This document shows, in pieces, positions 25,093 through 37,607 of a DNA stretch of 64,000 bases. The notes below the pieces were generated by a model. It worked only from the letters and a program-made list of their open reading frames with translations. It searched no databases and had not been told where the DNA came from. Every line of letters begins with the position of its first letter. Within the stretch, counting starts at the first letter, position 1. The stretch is from Actinernus sp. WN-2022 (lineage: Eukaryota > Cnidaria > Anthozoa > Actiniaria > Actinernidae): positions 31,601,976-31,665,975 of the forward strand of contig JAOWCC010000019.1 of NCBI GenBank assembly GCA_030867875.1, read 5' to 3'. The position numbers were made by a program, and so were the translations under genes.

Positions 25093-25130
25093 AAGACATG
25101 TGTTGTCTTGCACTTAAATTTGAGCTCGAT

Positions 25131-25183
25131 CAAAGTGACTGCAAGTCGGTGCAAGTTAACGCAAGTGGGTTTCCAAATGGAAC
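25131..25183. repeat. Dispersed direct repeat, copy 2
   Basis: Second copy of the block at 23721-23773, same orientation, slightly diverged (cgcaagtgggtttccaaatgg against cgcaagtgggtgtccaaacgg). Confidence 0.6.
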
Positions 25184-25319
25184 GCAAGTTAAAATTTGTG
25201 TTGACTAGCGACTCCGTTTGGCAAGGGCTTTAGGGCTGGGTTGAGATATGGGATGGCTGGGGTTGAACTGTTCTTGAGGATGAGATGGGCATAGTTTAGC
25301 GATGGAAGGTTAACATCAG

Positions 25320-25412
25320 TTGATAGGGTTAGGTGGGGTTAGGTGTTAGGTGGGGTTAGGTGGAGTTAGGTCGGATTAAATCGGGTTAGGCAAGGTAAGG
25401 TTAAGTTAGGGA
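25320..25412. repeat. Degenerate GGTTAG-rich tract
   Basis: Variants of ggttagg(tg/gg) recur about ten times with irregular spacing. It resembles telomeric TTAGGG but is too irregular to call an interstitial telomere. Confidence 0.5.
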
Positions 25413-25539
25413 TGGCTAAGTAGACGAGTCTATGTATCCCAATCTGTTATATTTTCAATTATTGTTATAATATCATTATCGTATTACATATTACTCTCAT
25501 CATCATTATTACATTGTTCAGCATCTTCGGAGATATTAC

Positions 25540-27255
25540 CACAGGCTTACCATCCTCAAAATTGGGTTTGGGCTTCCTGTTCCTTCGTCAGTTGTCAAAC
25601 GGATTTCCCCCCGGATTTTGCCTTGTTTACCTCAAATTTGCAGGATGAATATAGCGTTAATTCTAAAGTTGAAATCTTTAAACTTGTGTCAAAATAAACT
25701 TTACTTATTATATTTACCAGTTCTGTGTGTCTTCCTGTCGTCCGATGCATTTTAGAGATGCTACAGGTCTTAGTCGAGTACGTCCTTCATGTAGATGAAT
25801 ATTGACAAGGCATGCAACTAGACGCCGCCAAACCACGAACCACCACTAGATTACTCGCCAAAATTCACCTTAAATCTAATCGCTTGCTCGTCTACTTTGG
25901 GAATATGAAAGAACGATTATCCATAGACATCCTGGCCAAGTTTGAGGTCAATTGTTGCGAGAGAAGAGCATAAAAAACACTCTCGAAGTCAGAATTTTAG
26001 CTTTCGGAAGGGGTCCTGCAAACATCGCTGTCCCTTTCGAAATTTAACGGTCCCGCCAAGTAGAATTCCCGCCTCCTTCCCTCCCCACTCGGTAATATTT
26101 TTGCAGCCAAATGCAAACTCACCAGGGTCAACACAGTAGAATTTTTCACAAATCTTGTTTACGTTTCCCGGCGTTTTGAACAAGCTACGTATAAGATTTT
26201 AGCGGCAAAAAATAGTTTTCCAGTTAATCGTGACAGCAGATGTATACGAAACAGAAACAGTCAAATATTTGCTTTCCAGTAGTCAGCCAAATTCTCAATC
26301 CTACGATATTCTCGAGCTCTCTGACAGATCGTTCTTTAGTTTTTACTAGTTCTTCAGATTCTCAGAAGAAGCAGATGACAAACTGAGGTAATACGTTAGT
26401 TGATACTTTAAATGTGTACTTGTGTTCGTATCAATGTAGTTTTGGTTTCGCTTTCTTCATATAGGTTCGAACGCATCTGAAAAACATACGATCTTGCGCG
26501 CTGTAAACTCAGGTCAATCATGATATCTCTTGACTGAAAATTATGAACTAGAGTGAACATGAAAAGGATAATTTGCCCTTCTCTCTTCAAAGGCATCTCT
26601 TTGGCTGTTCGGCTATTTTTTTTGCCGCTAAAATCTTGTTCGTATAGCTAGTTCAAAACTCCGGAAAACGTAAACAAGATTTAGTGAAAAATTCTACTGT
26701 GTTGACCCTGGTGAGTTTAATTTGGCTGCAAAAATATTACCGAGTGGGGAGGGGGGGAGGCGGGAATTCTACTTGGCGGCGACCGTTAAATTTTGAAAGG
26801 GACAGCTTCCGAAAGCTAAAATTCTGACTTCGAGAGTGTTTTTTATGTCCTTCTCTCGCATCAATTGATCTCAAACTATGGATAATCGTTCTTTCATATT
26901 CCCAATATAGACGAGCAAGCGATTAGATTTAGGGTGAATTTTGGCGAGTGATCGAGTGGTGTTTAGCGGTTTGGCGGCATCTAGTTGCATGCCTTGTCAA
27001 TATTCATCTACATGAAGGACGTACTCGACTATGACCTGTAGCATCTCTAAAATGCATCGGACGACAGGAAGACACACAGAACTGGTAAATATAATAAGTA
27101 AAGTTTATTTTGACACAAGTTTAAAGATTTCAACTGTAGAATTAACGCTATATTCATCCTACAAATTTGAGGTAAACAAGGCAAAATCCGGGGGGAAATC
27201 CGTTTGACGAAGCCACAGGAAGCCCAAAACCAATTTTTAGGATGGTAAGCCTGTG
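25540..27255. mobile_element. 1.7-kb foldback transposon with about 650-bp arms
   Basis: Left arm 25540-26215 and right arm about 26613-27255 are inverted copies over nearly their whole length, with small indels. The ends are CACAGGCTTACCATCC and its complement. Flanks atattac and atatgac could be an imperfect 7-9 bp target duplication, which with long arms and CA...TG ends would suit hAT- or Mutator-like elements. The central 400 bp encodes nothing recognisable. Confidence 0.7.
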
Positions 27256-27598
27256 ATATGACTATGCATGTGACATTTTTGGCTACAAACAATTGCTCTT
27301 GTACTTCCAGCCTCGTCTCTGCCTCGAGCTGATAAGTGTAAGAACAAACGTTTTTATTCTCCTGTAGACTGTCAACAGCCTCAATTTTTTCCATCCTTTT
27401 TCAATTTTCAATTTTAAAATATATAGCGAAAGCTGGAGGCGAGCGAAAAATCTCCCGGGGGGAGACGGGAGGGGCGGAAAATTTTGTCTCATTCCCAATC
27501 ACAAATCAAAATCACAAAAGAGCGACAGACGCAACATGGAAACTGCGTGACCAAGCCGATCTTTAAAGTTTACTTTTGTAACGATGTGGAGTACTTAC
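27256..27598. other. No gene seen
   Basis: Intron sequence just downstream of exon 3; contains a ccccggggggagacggg stretch. Confidence 0.5.
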
Positions 27599-29983
27599 AG
27601 ACTTTCCTTCCCGCCAAGCTACCAGACTCATATTCCTTCAGTAGAGATGCCTTCTGAGCGATCAGCTTATGAATCTCATCGTCGCGACAAAGCCATATGT
27701 GTTTACTCCTGTCGTGTTTCCCATGATGCGCTGCGCCATGAGTTTTCGCATGATGATTATGTACCCCAATACTTTTCGTACAAGTAGCCTTCTCTTGTGT
27801 CTCTTCATACGATCTCCTTGCTCTCGCCGCTTCGTGATTTCGACTATGAGCAGCAGTGGAGGATGCATGGGATTCGGCAGCCCTTGTTTTCCTCTCCTCG
27901 TCGTACTCGATCAGTTCCTCTGTAGTATCCTCGTCGGTCCCTGTCCCCACTGACTTTGTCACAGCCTTCTTTTGTTTTTGTCTCTGTTTTTTAACCTCCC
28001 CATTTTCAACAGCATTATTCCCTAGTTTCGTTTCTCTTCTCGAAGGAAGTAACTTTTCAGTACTCCTACTTCCCTTCTTACTATCTAAATCTTCAACACT
28101 TTTCCTCAGAGCTTTTCCATGCCCTTCCGCATGTGTTTTCTTCTGCCTCGCGCCAGCATCGTTTGTATGTCTGACTTTTATTTTCTCATCTCTTCCTATA
28201 AAATTGCCAGCCACGCTTTCCTTAGCCCTCACACGCTCCTTCCCTCTACTGACCTCCTCTTTAACCGCTATTCCAGGCGCATGCCTTCTTATGTCGTGTG
28301 CACTCGACGATTTCGGAGTGGTTTTCAGCAGTCTCTTGTTTTCTTCCTTTACAATAACCCCTTGACTCTTCGGCCTTGGTTTTTTCTCTGCATGGACAGT
28401 GGCTGCCGTAATAGCAGCTGAAGTCGAGCTAGCAGACATTGGAATCTTTGGCCTTTTAGAGACGAGATTCTCTGCACTATTTCTCACACTAGCCGGTCTC
28501 GCTGGTTCAGTTCTTTTCTTCTCACTCGTTCGCATTACATTTCTTGGACCTTTCTCCTCTGGCTTTGTCGAGACGTTCTTTTTACTTGCTTCTCGTATTT
28601 GCGTAGGTTTACCACGCAAAACTTTGGTCGCCTTTTGGCTTTCCATTACTCGTTCTCGTGCTTTTGAACTTCTAAGAGAAACACCCTCAACAGCATTCCT
28701 CCCTTTCAAGCTAATTATTTCTTTACTCGCTGTTTTTGAATGTTTACTGTTACTCAAGAGACTTTCATTTTCATCTGCATCGCTGTCATCCTCGGAGTCA
28801 ATGCTACCTTTCACTTCCATAGTTTCACTTTCGCCATCTGATTCACTTTGTCTTCGACCTTTGCTTTGAATTCCTAGTAGCGCCTCAGTAGAACCCTTTA
28901 AATCTTCCTCCTCCTCGGAAAACACAGTCATGGGCCTTTCGTCTTCTTCTTTTCCGATAAGTGGAGTATCTTCTAGTTCTTCTTCATCATCTGACACTAC
29001 ATGACTTGACAGTTCTGAAGATTCCTGCTTTATGCTTTCTTCTTCTTTTATTACGGGCTCCTCGGGGTTAGAAAAAAGGTCTTCGGATTCGGATTCCTGT
29101 CTCTCAGCTGACTCAAACTCAGGCGTCACAACTCTTCCCGACGATTCTCCCTCGGATGCGTCACTCCGTTCGCCTAATTCACACTGCTCTGAGGACTCCG
29201 ATCTCAGTGGAGACTCAGTTCTTTCCGGTATTTCATCAGCTTCTGGTGCATGCCCTTTCTCTGGTGCTTCAAATGGTGAGTCAGTTCTTTCAAGCAGTTC
29301 TGATTTTTCTGGTACATCATTGCTTTCTAATGTTTCGGTCCCTTCTGGGCTTTCAACCCTTTCTGGTGTTCGACTGATCTCTTCGCTTGCTTCACTACAT
29401 TGTGTAACAGGCTGCTCCATGTCTTCTTCTTCCTCTCTCTCGTCACTCTGATAAACAGGCTCTTCTTTCTCAACACCATTCAGTCCAATCTCGTTCTCCA
29501 CCTCCATCTCCCCCTCACTGTCCAATGGAGGTGGCCCCTCCCCCTCGCTGTCCAATGGAGGGGGGCCCTCCCCCTCGCTGTCCAATGGAGGGGGGCCCTC
29601 TCTGTAGCCCAGATCGCTATCCCCGCTTTCCTGTCTCGACACAAAGGCTCTAGTACTATTAATAAGAGGTGCTTTCTCACTACCACTGTCCCTCTCACTC
29701 GAAATGCTCTTTGTAGGAGACAAGAGGAGGGGGCTTCCTTCACTGACGTCACTCCCCAGAGGGGGAGAGGTAAAACCAAGATCACTGTCATCATATTCAT
29801 AATCATCCTCACTCTCTAACGGAGGAGGGCCTTCCCTTCCGTCTTCATCACTGTCATTGTCACGTTTCTCATAACGAGTGCCCTCGTTACTATGGCCAAC
29901 AATCTCTGTATCACTGCTCTCTTCAATTGCATCTCCTTCTTGAATGTCGACCACATTAGAATTGTCAGTGGCCTCAAAAATGT
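27599..29983 (-). CDS. Large coding exon 3 of the minus-strand disordered protein gene (possible X11/Mint N-terminal region)
   Basis: This 2385-bp exon lies between a cttgcag acceptor and a gtaagtac donor, both phase 1, and encodes about 795 residues. The first half is strongly acidic and Ser/Glu-rich, with a near-perfect tandem EGPPPLDSEG (three copies, plus EGPPPLESE earlier) and many SPE/TES steps. The second half is basic (KKPRPKSQG, RRETK, KKQRQKQKK). The exon ends with a denser, apparently structured stretch: IWLCRDDEIHKLIAQKASLL. IWLCR resembles the I-W-V-x-R peptide by which Mint1 and Caskin bind the CASK kinase-like domain, and PTB exons of an X11/Mint gene lie downstream on the same strand. 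The X11/Mint reading is therefore plausible but unproven. Opposite-strand open frames here are low-complexity shadows. Confidence 0.75.
29500..29600 (-). repeat. Coding minisatellite, 30-bp unit (EGPPPLDSEG)
   Basis: Three tandem 30-bp units within exon 3, nearly identical at DNA level, encode the decapeptide EGPPPLDSEG. Such arrays are prone to length polymorphism. Confidence 0.8.
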
Positions 29984-30174
29984 CTGCAAGAAAGTAAGAT
30001 AAAAAACACTCAGTTTATTATTTTGTAGTGGGATCAATCACGGTTTTTGGAACCCTCCCTCCCCCCCCCACACACACATATGTATACCAAAGGGAGGGGT
30101 GGGTGGATGAAATATTTTGACATTTATTAGTTGACTACTTCAGAACAAAAAAAAAGCATTAAGACACGGCATAC

Positions 30175-31211
30175 CAGCACCATAATAATCATCAGCACCA
30201 TAATAAACATCAGCACCATAATAATCATCAGCACCTTAATAATCATGAGCACCATAATAATCATCAGCACCATAATAATCATCAGCACCATAATAATCAT
30301 CAGCACCATAATAAACATCAGCACCATAATAATCATCAGCACCATAATAATCATCAGCACCATAATAATCATTAGCACCATAATAATCATCAGCACCATA
30401 ATAATCATTAGCACCATAATAATCATTAGCAGCATAATAATCATCAGCACCATAATAATCATCAGCACCATAATAATCATCAGCACCATAATAATCATGA
30501 GCACCATAATAATCATCAGCACCATAATAATCATGAGCACCATAATAATCATCAGCACCTTAATAATCATTAGCAGCATAATAATCATCAGCACCATAAT
30601 AATCATCAGCACCATAATAATCATCAGCACCATAATAATCATTAGCAGCATAATAATCATCAGCACCTTAATAATCATCAGCACCTTAATAATCATCAGC
30701 ACCTTAATAATCATGAGCACCATAATAATCATCAGCACCATAATAATCATCAGCACCTTAATAATCATGAGCACCATAATAATCATCAGCACCACAATAA
30801 TCATCAGCACCATAATAATCATTAGCACCATAATAATCATCAGCACCTTAATAATCATGAGCACCATAATAATCATCAGCACCATAATAATCATCAGCAC
30901 CATAATAATCATGAGCACCATAATAATAATCAGCACCATAATAATCATGAGCACCATAATAATCATCAGCAGCATAATAATCATCAGCACCATAATAATC
31001 ATCAGCACCATAATAATCATGAGCACCATAATAATCATCAGCACCATAATAATAATCAGCACCATAATAATCATGAGCACCATAATAATCATGAGCACCA
31101 TAATAATCATGAGCACCATAATAATCAACAGCACCATAATAATCATTAGCACCATAATAATAATCAGCACCATAATAATCATTAGCACCATAATAATCAT
31201 GAGCACCTTAA
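30175..31211. repeat. 18-bp satellite array, left segment (about 57.6 units)
   Basis: Tandem units of CAGCACCATAATAATCAT with recurring single-base variants (cagcaGcat, Gagcac, Tagcac, cacctTaat) run without indels. From 30175 to the TTAA at 31208 is exactly 57 units plus 7 bases. It lies in intron 2 of the minus-strand gene, about 190 bp upstream of exon 3. The long open frames on both strands (IIIIST and MIIMVL hexapeptides) are artefacts of a period divisible by three. Confidence 0.95.
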
Positions 31212-32641
31212 AGGGGCTGGGTCAGCGCTCATTCGTTACCAGTCTATCGCACGGCCAAAGGCAAAATTTGATTTCCGACTCCGGGAGTACGAAATGAAAC
31301 CTCCCTCCGAAGGAACGGCTTTCAGGAATCCATTTCCATCGCTCTTATTTCGAACCTCTAAAACATTTTTTTTTGCAGGAACGTTTTGTTTAGCATTCAT
31401 TCTAAATGTAGAGTATTTCGTTTTTACATTTTTTGTTTGAAATTCTGATGAATGAAGGCTCTGGAGGAAGGGGAGGTAAACGAATCGGGGCAGGAAGAAA
31501 GAAAACGCCTGTCTTCAGGCAATTGACGAAAAAAAAATGACCGACACTGGAAAAGCCAACATGCTGCTATTTACTTAAGCAAACAAATATTCAAAACCTG
31601 GCGGGAGCTAAAGCCTAAAGGCCAAGGAACTTTTGGTAGTGACTCGGCCTTCGCGGCCGAGTCACCTCAAGAGTAGTTGATTGAGATTGTTGCCACACGA
31701 AACGTTTAGTGTTTGACCCAAGGTATAACAAAAAGTAACGCCAGAAGATAAATAACATTGCCAAAAACCTTTTGCTAAAAAGCAATGTTTTATAAAACGG
31801 ACAAAAAGAAAGAGTTTATTTTGCGACTTTTCTGAGCACAAGCCAAAACACACCAAAGCCAAGACAAACTCACCAGCCAAAACACACCAAAGCCAAGACA
31901 AAGGACAACCCAAACTCACCTGAAAACGTTTTCCAGAATCAAAACAAGGTAATAAAACATAACTGAAATTTAGCTGAACCTGCTACTTTGTCGGCTCTTC
32001 AAAAATAATTATTTAGGAAACGGCGAAGTTTGAGCCAAGCTATCTCACTGACTTTATTCCAGCGAAGCATTTATAAACACTTCACGAACGAACCAAGGCT
32101 TCACAACAATTATCATGAAAGGAGGCGAATTCCAACTCTCTTTACAAGTCTTTAGAACTCCAAACGATGGGAGTTTTCCGTTCAGCAAGGCAAGGAACAA
32201 CGACTAAATTTGAAAACCGTCCGTTCAGCGTTCAAGTCAACACGACACCAAAACCATGTTTCGCAAAATGTTGACGATTTTCACAAGAAATGGCGATGAC
32301 AAGTAAACAATCCCTTGTATTACATTTGACGAGGTGAAGAGTTTTTGTACACATTTAGCCGGACTTTCATTGCTGTATTTTCGGATAAATCAAGGTGAAC
32401 TTCCGTAACTGAATTTTACTTTCTTTCACAAAATCTACCCGCTAACATTGAAAGGGTTTCAATCTTACCCTCAACCAATCAGAAATGAGCTCTCATTGAA
32501 CTGACCAATCAGATACAATGCTACTGTTGCTTGCGAAAGAAACCATTGCGATCGCAGAAGAATTTTGAATATTTATGATATGCTAATTACCTCAAGAGCA
32601 TACTTACTGCGCACGGGCACCAGGTGACCCAGCCCCTTTAA
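31208..32641. mobile_element. 1426-bp TIR transposon with TTAA target duplication, inserted in the satellite
   Basis: The element (31212-32637) starts AGGGGCTGGGTCA and ends TGACCCAGCCCCT, a perfect 13-bp inverted repeat, and is flanked by TTAA at 31208-31211 and 32638-32641. TTAA duplication is typical of piggyBac-type transposition. No transposase is visible, so it is non-autonomous. Inside, 31830-31920 holds a short repeat of ccaaaacacaccaaagccaa. Confidence 0.8.
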
Positions 32642-33873
32642 TAATCATTAGCAGCATAATAATCATCAGCACCATAATAATAATCAGCACCATAATAATA
32701 ATCAGCACCATAATAATCATCAGCACCATAATAATCATCAGCACCATAATAATCATCAGCACCATAATAACTATCAGCACCATAATAATCATCAGCAGCA
32801 TAATAATCATTAGCAGCATAATAATCATTAGCAGCATAATAATCATTAGCAGCATAATAATCATCAGCACCATAATAATCATCAGCACCATAATAATCAT
32901 CAGCACCATAATAATCATCAGCACCATAATAATCATCAGCACCATAATAATCATCAGCACCATAATAATCATCAGCACCATAATAATCATCAGCACCATA
33001 ATAATCATCAGCACCATAATAATCATCAGCATCATAATAATCATCAGCACCATAATAATCATCAGCACCATAATAATCATCAGCACCATAATAATCATCA
33101 GCACCATAATAATCATCAGCACCATAATAATCATCAGCACCATAATAATCATCAGCACCATAATAATCATCAGCACCATAATAATCATCAGCACCATAAT
33201 AATCATCAGCACCATAATAATCATCAGCACCATAATAATCATCAGCACCATAATAATCATCAGCACCATAATAATCATCAGCACCATAATAATCATCAGC
33301 ACCATAATAATCATCAGCACCATAATAATCATCAGCACCATAATAATCATCAGCAGCATAATAATCATCAGCACCATAATGATCATTAGCAGCATAATGA
33401 TCATTAGCACCATAATGATCATCAGCACCATAATAATCATCAGCACCATAATAATCATCAGCACCATAATAATCATTAGCACCATAATAATCATTAGCAC
33501 CATAATAATCATCAGCACCTTAATAATCATCAGCACCTTAATAATCATCAGCACCATAATAATCATCAGCACCATAATAATCATCAGCACCATAATAATC
33601 ATCAGCACCATAATAATCATCAGCACCATAATAATCATCAGCACCATAATAATCATCAGCACCATAATAATCATTAGCACCATAATAATCATCAGCAGCA
33701 TAATAATCATCAGCACCATAATAATCATTAGCACCATAATAATCATCAGCAGCATAATAATCATCAGCACCATAATAATCATCAGCACCATAATAATCAT
33801 TAGCACCATAATAACTATCAGCACCATAATAATCATTAGCACCAAAATAATTATCAGCACCATAATAATCATT
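32638..33873. repeat. 18-bp satellite array, right segment (about 68 units)
   Basis: Same unit and orientation as the left segment. The phase after the TTAA is that expected if the two segments were once continuous (next unit starts 32649). This side is more homogeneous, with long runs of the exact unit between 32870 and 33350. Confidence 0.95.
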
Positions 33874-33954
33874 AAGTGTACTGGTCCAAAGGTAGTTTTT
33901 TTTCATTTCTAATAAGTATAGCAAACCCTGCAGAGGTTTTGTTGAAAATATTCT

Positions 33955-34455
33955 ATATTAATTGTTAATTGACCTAGCTAGGGTTAGATCAATAGGACAA
34001 TAATTATGTATGACAGTAATTCAGTAGGTATTTACTGATTGTATACTATCTGTTAATTGTCCTAGCTAGGGTTAGATCAATAGGACAATAATTATGTATG
34101 ACAGTAATTCAGTAGGTATTTACTGATTGTATACTATCTGTTAATTGTCCTAGCTAGGGTTAGATCAATAGGACAATAATTATGTATGACAGTAATTCAG
34201 TAGGTATTTACTGATTGTATACTATCTGTTAATTGTCCTAGCTAGGGTTAGATCAATAGGACAATAATTATGTATGACAGTAATTCAGTAGGTATTTACT
34301 GATTGTATACTATCTGTTAATTGTCCTAGCTAGGGTTAGATCAATAGGACAATAATTATGTATGACAGTAATTCAGTAGGTATTTATTGGATTGTATACT
34401 ATCTGTTAATTGACCTAGCTAGGGTTAGATCAATAAGACAACAATTTAGTAGGAC
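33955..34455. repeat. 88-bp tandem repeat, six copies
   Basis: The motif cctagctagggttagatcaa recurs at 33973, 34061, 34149, 34237, 34325 and 34414. The inner four units are almost identical, and the outer two carry ttgacc in place of ttgtcc. The motif includes a CCTAGCTAGG palindrome. Confidence 0.95.
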
Positions 34456-35904
34456 AGTAATTCAGCGCTTTTCAGAAAAACCTAAGCTCTATTCCTACCG
34501 TTGTATAAGTCCAGTCACACAAACGCATGAGCTGCAGTCTGCTCTATTATTTTAGACAATCTAAACAGGAACTACATGTAGTACCTACCCTATGCAAACT
34601 AGACAAAAGATCCTCACATGGGTTTATAATTCTCAATATAGGAAGACAGTGATTAATGACATTGAAGAGGTTTTGATCTAAAAGCCCAGCAGAGAATTCA
34701 AGTTTGACATTTAAAATGTACATACATGTACAGTGTAGCTCCACAATAAAAATAATAATTAAGAGAATACAGTCTTCTTCATATTAACTTGTCTTTTCAG
34801 AGAATTATTGTCCAACTATATGCAATATTTATTTGACCTCTTAACTAACAAGGACATGCATGACAGGTGGTGCAAAACTTTGAGTAATATCATACAAGGT
34901 TGTCAATAGAAGCCAACCACAAGCGATTTTCTAATGCTTAAAGGGGCACTGTCAATCAAATTGAACCTTAAAGTTTCTTTAAAACAAAACTACACAAATA
35001 ACATCCTGAGAGAGGAGACATACCATGTGAATGTCCTGATATATTTTCAAACTTTTTCTATATACATGTACATGTAGGATGGCAAAGATTAGGTGGATTA
35101 CAAAAGCTTTTTCTATAAACTTGATTTTGGTTACAGTGAACCAATTACAAGTTGCTCTAAATTTCTCTTGAAAGCAGACTATTTTTCATCCACTCGAATC
35201 TTTGCCATCCTTCATCAAAATTACCTCAAATTTTCTCCAGTATACCTGGAAAGCATACTCTGCTAATTGGAGTAGTTATTAGTCTTTACTTGTGATAGTG
35301 CCTCTTTAATCAACTGAAACGTACATGTACATGTAGGCAGCTGTTGTAACTTTATATTCAGAGGTTTCTTGTGGATTTCTTAAATTTAGCCCCCTAATTC
35401 TATCACATCTACTGGCTGATAAAAATTCTACTGACAACCTTCATGTACAGACAGAACTCAAAACAGAAACAAGACAGTTATGACATGACGTTTTATTATT
35501 TTATTGGCAGGCCAAACACATTATGACCTGACATTTTTATTTTTTGAACTGCCAAAATATTGAATCCATTACTATTACAGTGCCTATGAAATGAAATGTA
35601 TTTTTTAATACATTTTTAGAAGTATATTTACAACAATATTACTCTACAAAAAGTTTATGGAAAGAAAAAACAATTTTCTGTGACCCATTTCAATTAAATA
35701 CCTAGTTTGAAGTCGCTTTTGTTTAGAGTATTAATTTACATGTATTTACATGTACATCATGGGCCAAATTTACATGTTTTGACCACACGAAATTTGAACC
35801 ATAGATTTGACCACATTCATCTGGAACTTTCTGGGCTAAAAAGGGGATAAAATTATAAAGTTCTGACAAGGGGAAAACTATTTGTTCATCTTGGTTGAAG
35901 ATAC
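34456..35904. other. No gene seen
   Basis: Intron 2 of the minus-strand gene. TACATGTA palindromes become frequent from about 34570 onward. Confidence 0.5.
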
Positions 35905-36715
35905 CGTATTCACTCACGGATAAGCCGCACTCCAAGTTGATAAGCTTGATTCAGGGAAAGAAAATATTTTTGGAAGAATATCAAACGTACATGTACATTG
36001 TATAAATCTTCATCGGACTTTCAAACTGGAGAAAACTCTGGAGAAAAGTTGTACCTGTAATTTCAGCTCTGAAATAGTATAAACTTCATGTCTACAGACT
36101 TATATATGTTCATTCAGGTCACCTTTATTTTAGATCGAATATTACATGTCAACGAAGCCAACAATGTGTGCACGTCCGTCTGTAGCTTAGTAACCAGGCA
36201 CCTGTTGGAAGAGAGAGACCTGGACACTAGAAGTTTTGTTTTTGCTGAACGAAGTCAAGACAACATGGAGTAGTTTGCTTTTTCATCAGCTGTCTGTTGC
36301 TATCATGCCTAAAAGGATATCCGGAAGCCATCTATTGGAGAAAAACTTGTTATTCAAAGAGGTGGAAGATCTGTTCGACAAATTTGCTGTTAAAGTGCAA
36401 AGCTGCAAAGAAACATTGTCCCATTTAGCATGGTATTTAATCGCTTGCAGAGGAAGAAATATTCACAACATAAACGGATCTGTTTGGAGCCACCAAACTT
36501 GCAAAAGCAATGGCCAGTGCTTACTTTCTTTTGGTTTGGTGTAGTACATGTATTTATTAGTATAGCTTAGTATTTCTTTTAAATGTTAATTTATGGAAAT
36601 TTCCGGACCTTATGTTCGGTAGATGTTCTCACAGATAAGCCGCATCCCCAATTTTAAACAAAGATTTCGGGTAAAAAGGTGTGGCTTATCCGTGAGTGAA
36701 TCCGTGTCAAATTGG
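35905..36715. mobile_element. About 810-bp element with TIRs of about 28 bp
   Basis: The ends tattcactcacggataagcc and the inverted ggcttatccgtgagtgaat match with few changes. A further cagataagccgcatccc near 36638 is a partial direct copy. The open frames inside (36088-36544) have no recognised domain. Confidence 0.5.
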
Positions 36716-36722
36716 GAAAATA

Positions 36723-36820
36723 AAATGGAGGGGATTCATAGGGCTCGGTCTCTCCTCCGCTTGAAAGACTTCATGATGAAACTAGATCTCAAGGATGCAT
36801 ACTATTCAATTCCAGTTTAA
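36723..36820 (+). pseudogene. Reverse transcriptase remnant (DIRS/Gypsy-like)
   Basis: The plus-strand frame reads LLRLKDFMMKLDLKDAYYSI before a stop. MKLDLKDAYYSIPV is the first catalytic-aspartate block of DIRS/Ty3-type reverse transcriptases. Only about 30 residues remain, so this is a dead fragment. Confidence 0.55.
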
Positions 36821-37607
36821 TTTCATACATGCAGGCACTTTAAAGAAATTAATGTTAATTTCTTCGTTTCTATGATTTCAAGAGGAATAGTAGATGAAAG
36901 AATATGATATTAAAGTACATATAAGCCCTGCCAGCCACTTATTCTTTTTTTAAGCTTTTACCTTAAAAGGTAGGGAACAAATTCCATTTTTTTTAAATAA
37001 AAATATTTTCATTATTTTTTAGCGACTAAACTTCCAAATTTAGAATAATTTCTGTGCACATTCAGGGACTGGGACAAGACTAAAACGTGACGTCATCAAC
37101 AGAACTTGTCTCTTCGCGGATACAAAGCATTGGCTTATTTACAAAATAATTGAATAGATAACCGAGAAAGATGATAATATTGTGCTAAACGTTTCGGAGA
37201 GCTTTATTCAGTAAGGCCTTTCATGCAATGGTGCATCGAGCATGTTCTGTTGATGATGTCAAACTAGACCCAGTGCCAATTTTGTAAAGTGCTCTCGCAC
37301 ACTTGATTTTCGTCCACAGGCAACCCATGACACATTTTTGGGCAACTTTGAATGGACAATACCGGTACACCATGACAAATACATAAAATTTATTTAACTT
37401 TTTATTCCAGAATCCTTTGTCTATGGCCTCTTGTCTCTTCGTAGGAAATATAATTAGCCAGTGCTTATATGCACTTTAAGCAAACAAAATGAAACAAACT
37501 TGTATAATATCGCCTGTCATTTTATTTTTGTTTTGGCAGTTAAAAATTATGTACAATGTACCAGTCCTGAAATTGGGCCTGCTTTTTGGCCAGTCAAGAC
37601 CATACAT
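36821..37607. other. No gene seen
   Basis: Intron DNA with no recognised content. Confidence 0.5.

Noticed and set aside
25320..25412. Interstitial telomere
   Set aside because: GGTTAG-like units are irregular and interrupted; no run of exact TTAGGG.
27856..29819. Plus-strand open frames opposite exon 3
   Set aside because: Mirror readings of a Ser/Glu/Lys-rich exon; no splice sites or start context support them.
30127..31297. Long open frames of 359 and 388 codons on both strands
   Set aside because: They translate the 18-bp satellite (IIIIST or MIIMVL hexamers); a period divisible by three keeps several frames open.
32604..33924. Open frames of 422, 177 and 128 codons
   Set aside because: Same satellite; no homology outside the repeat.
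36088..36544. Frames between the 35.9 and 36.7 kb TIRs as a transposase
   Set aside because: No conserved motif seen; kept only as element interior.
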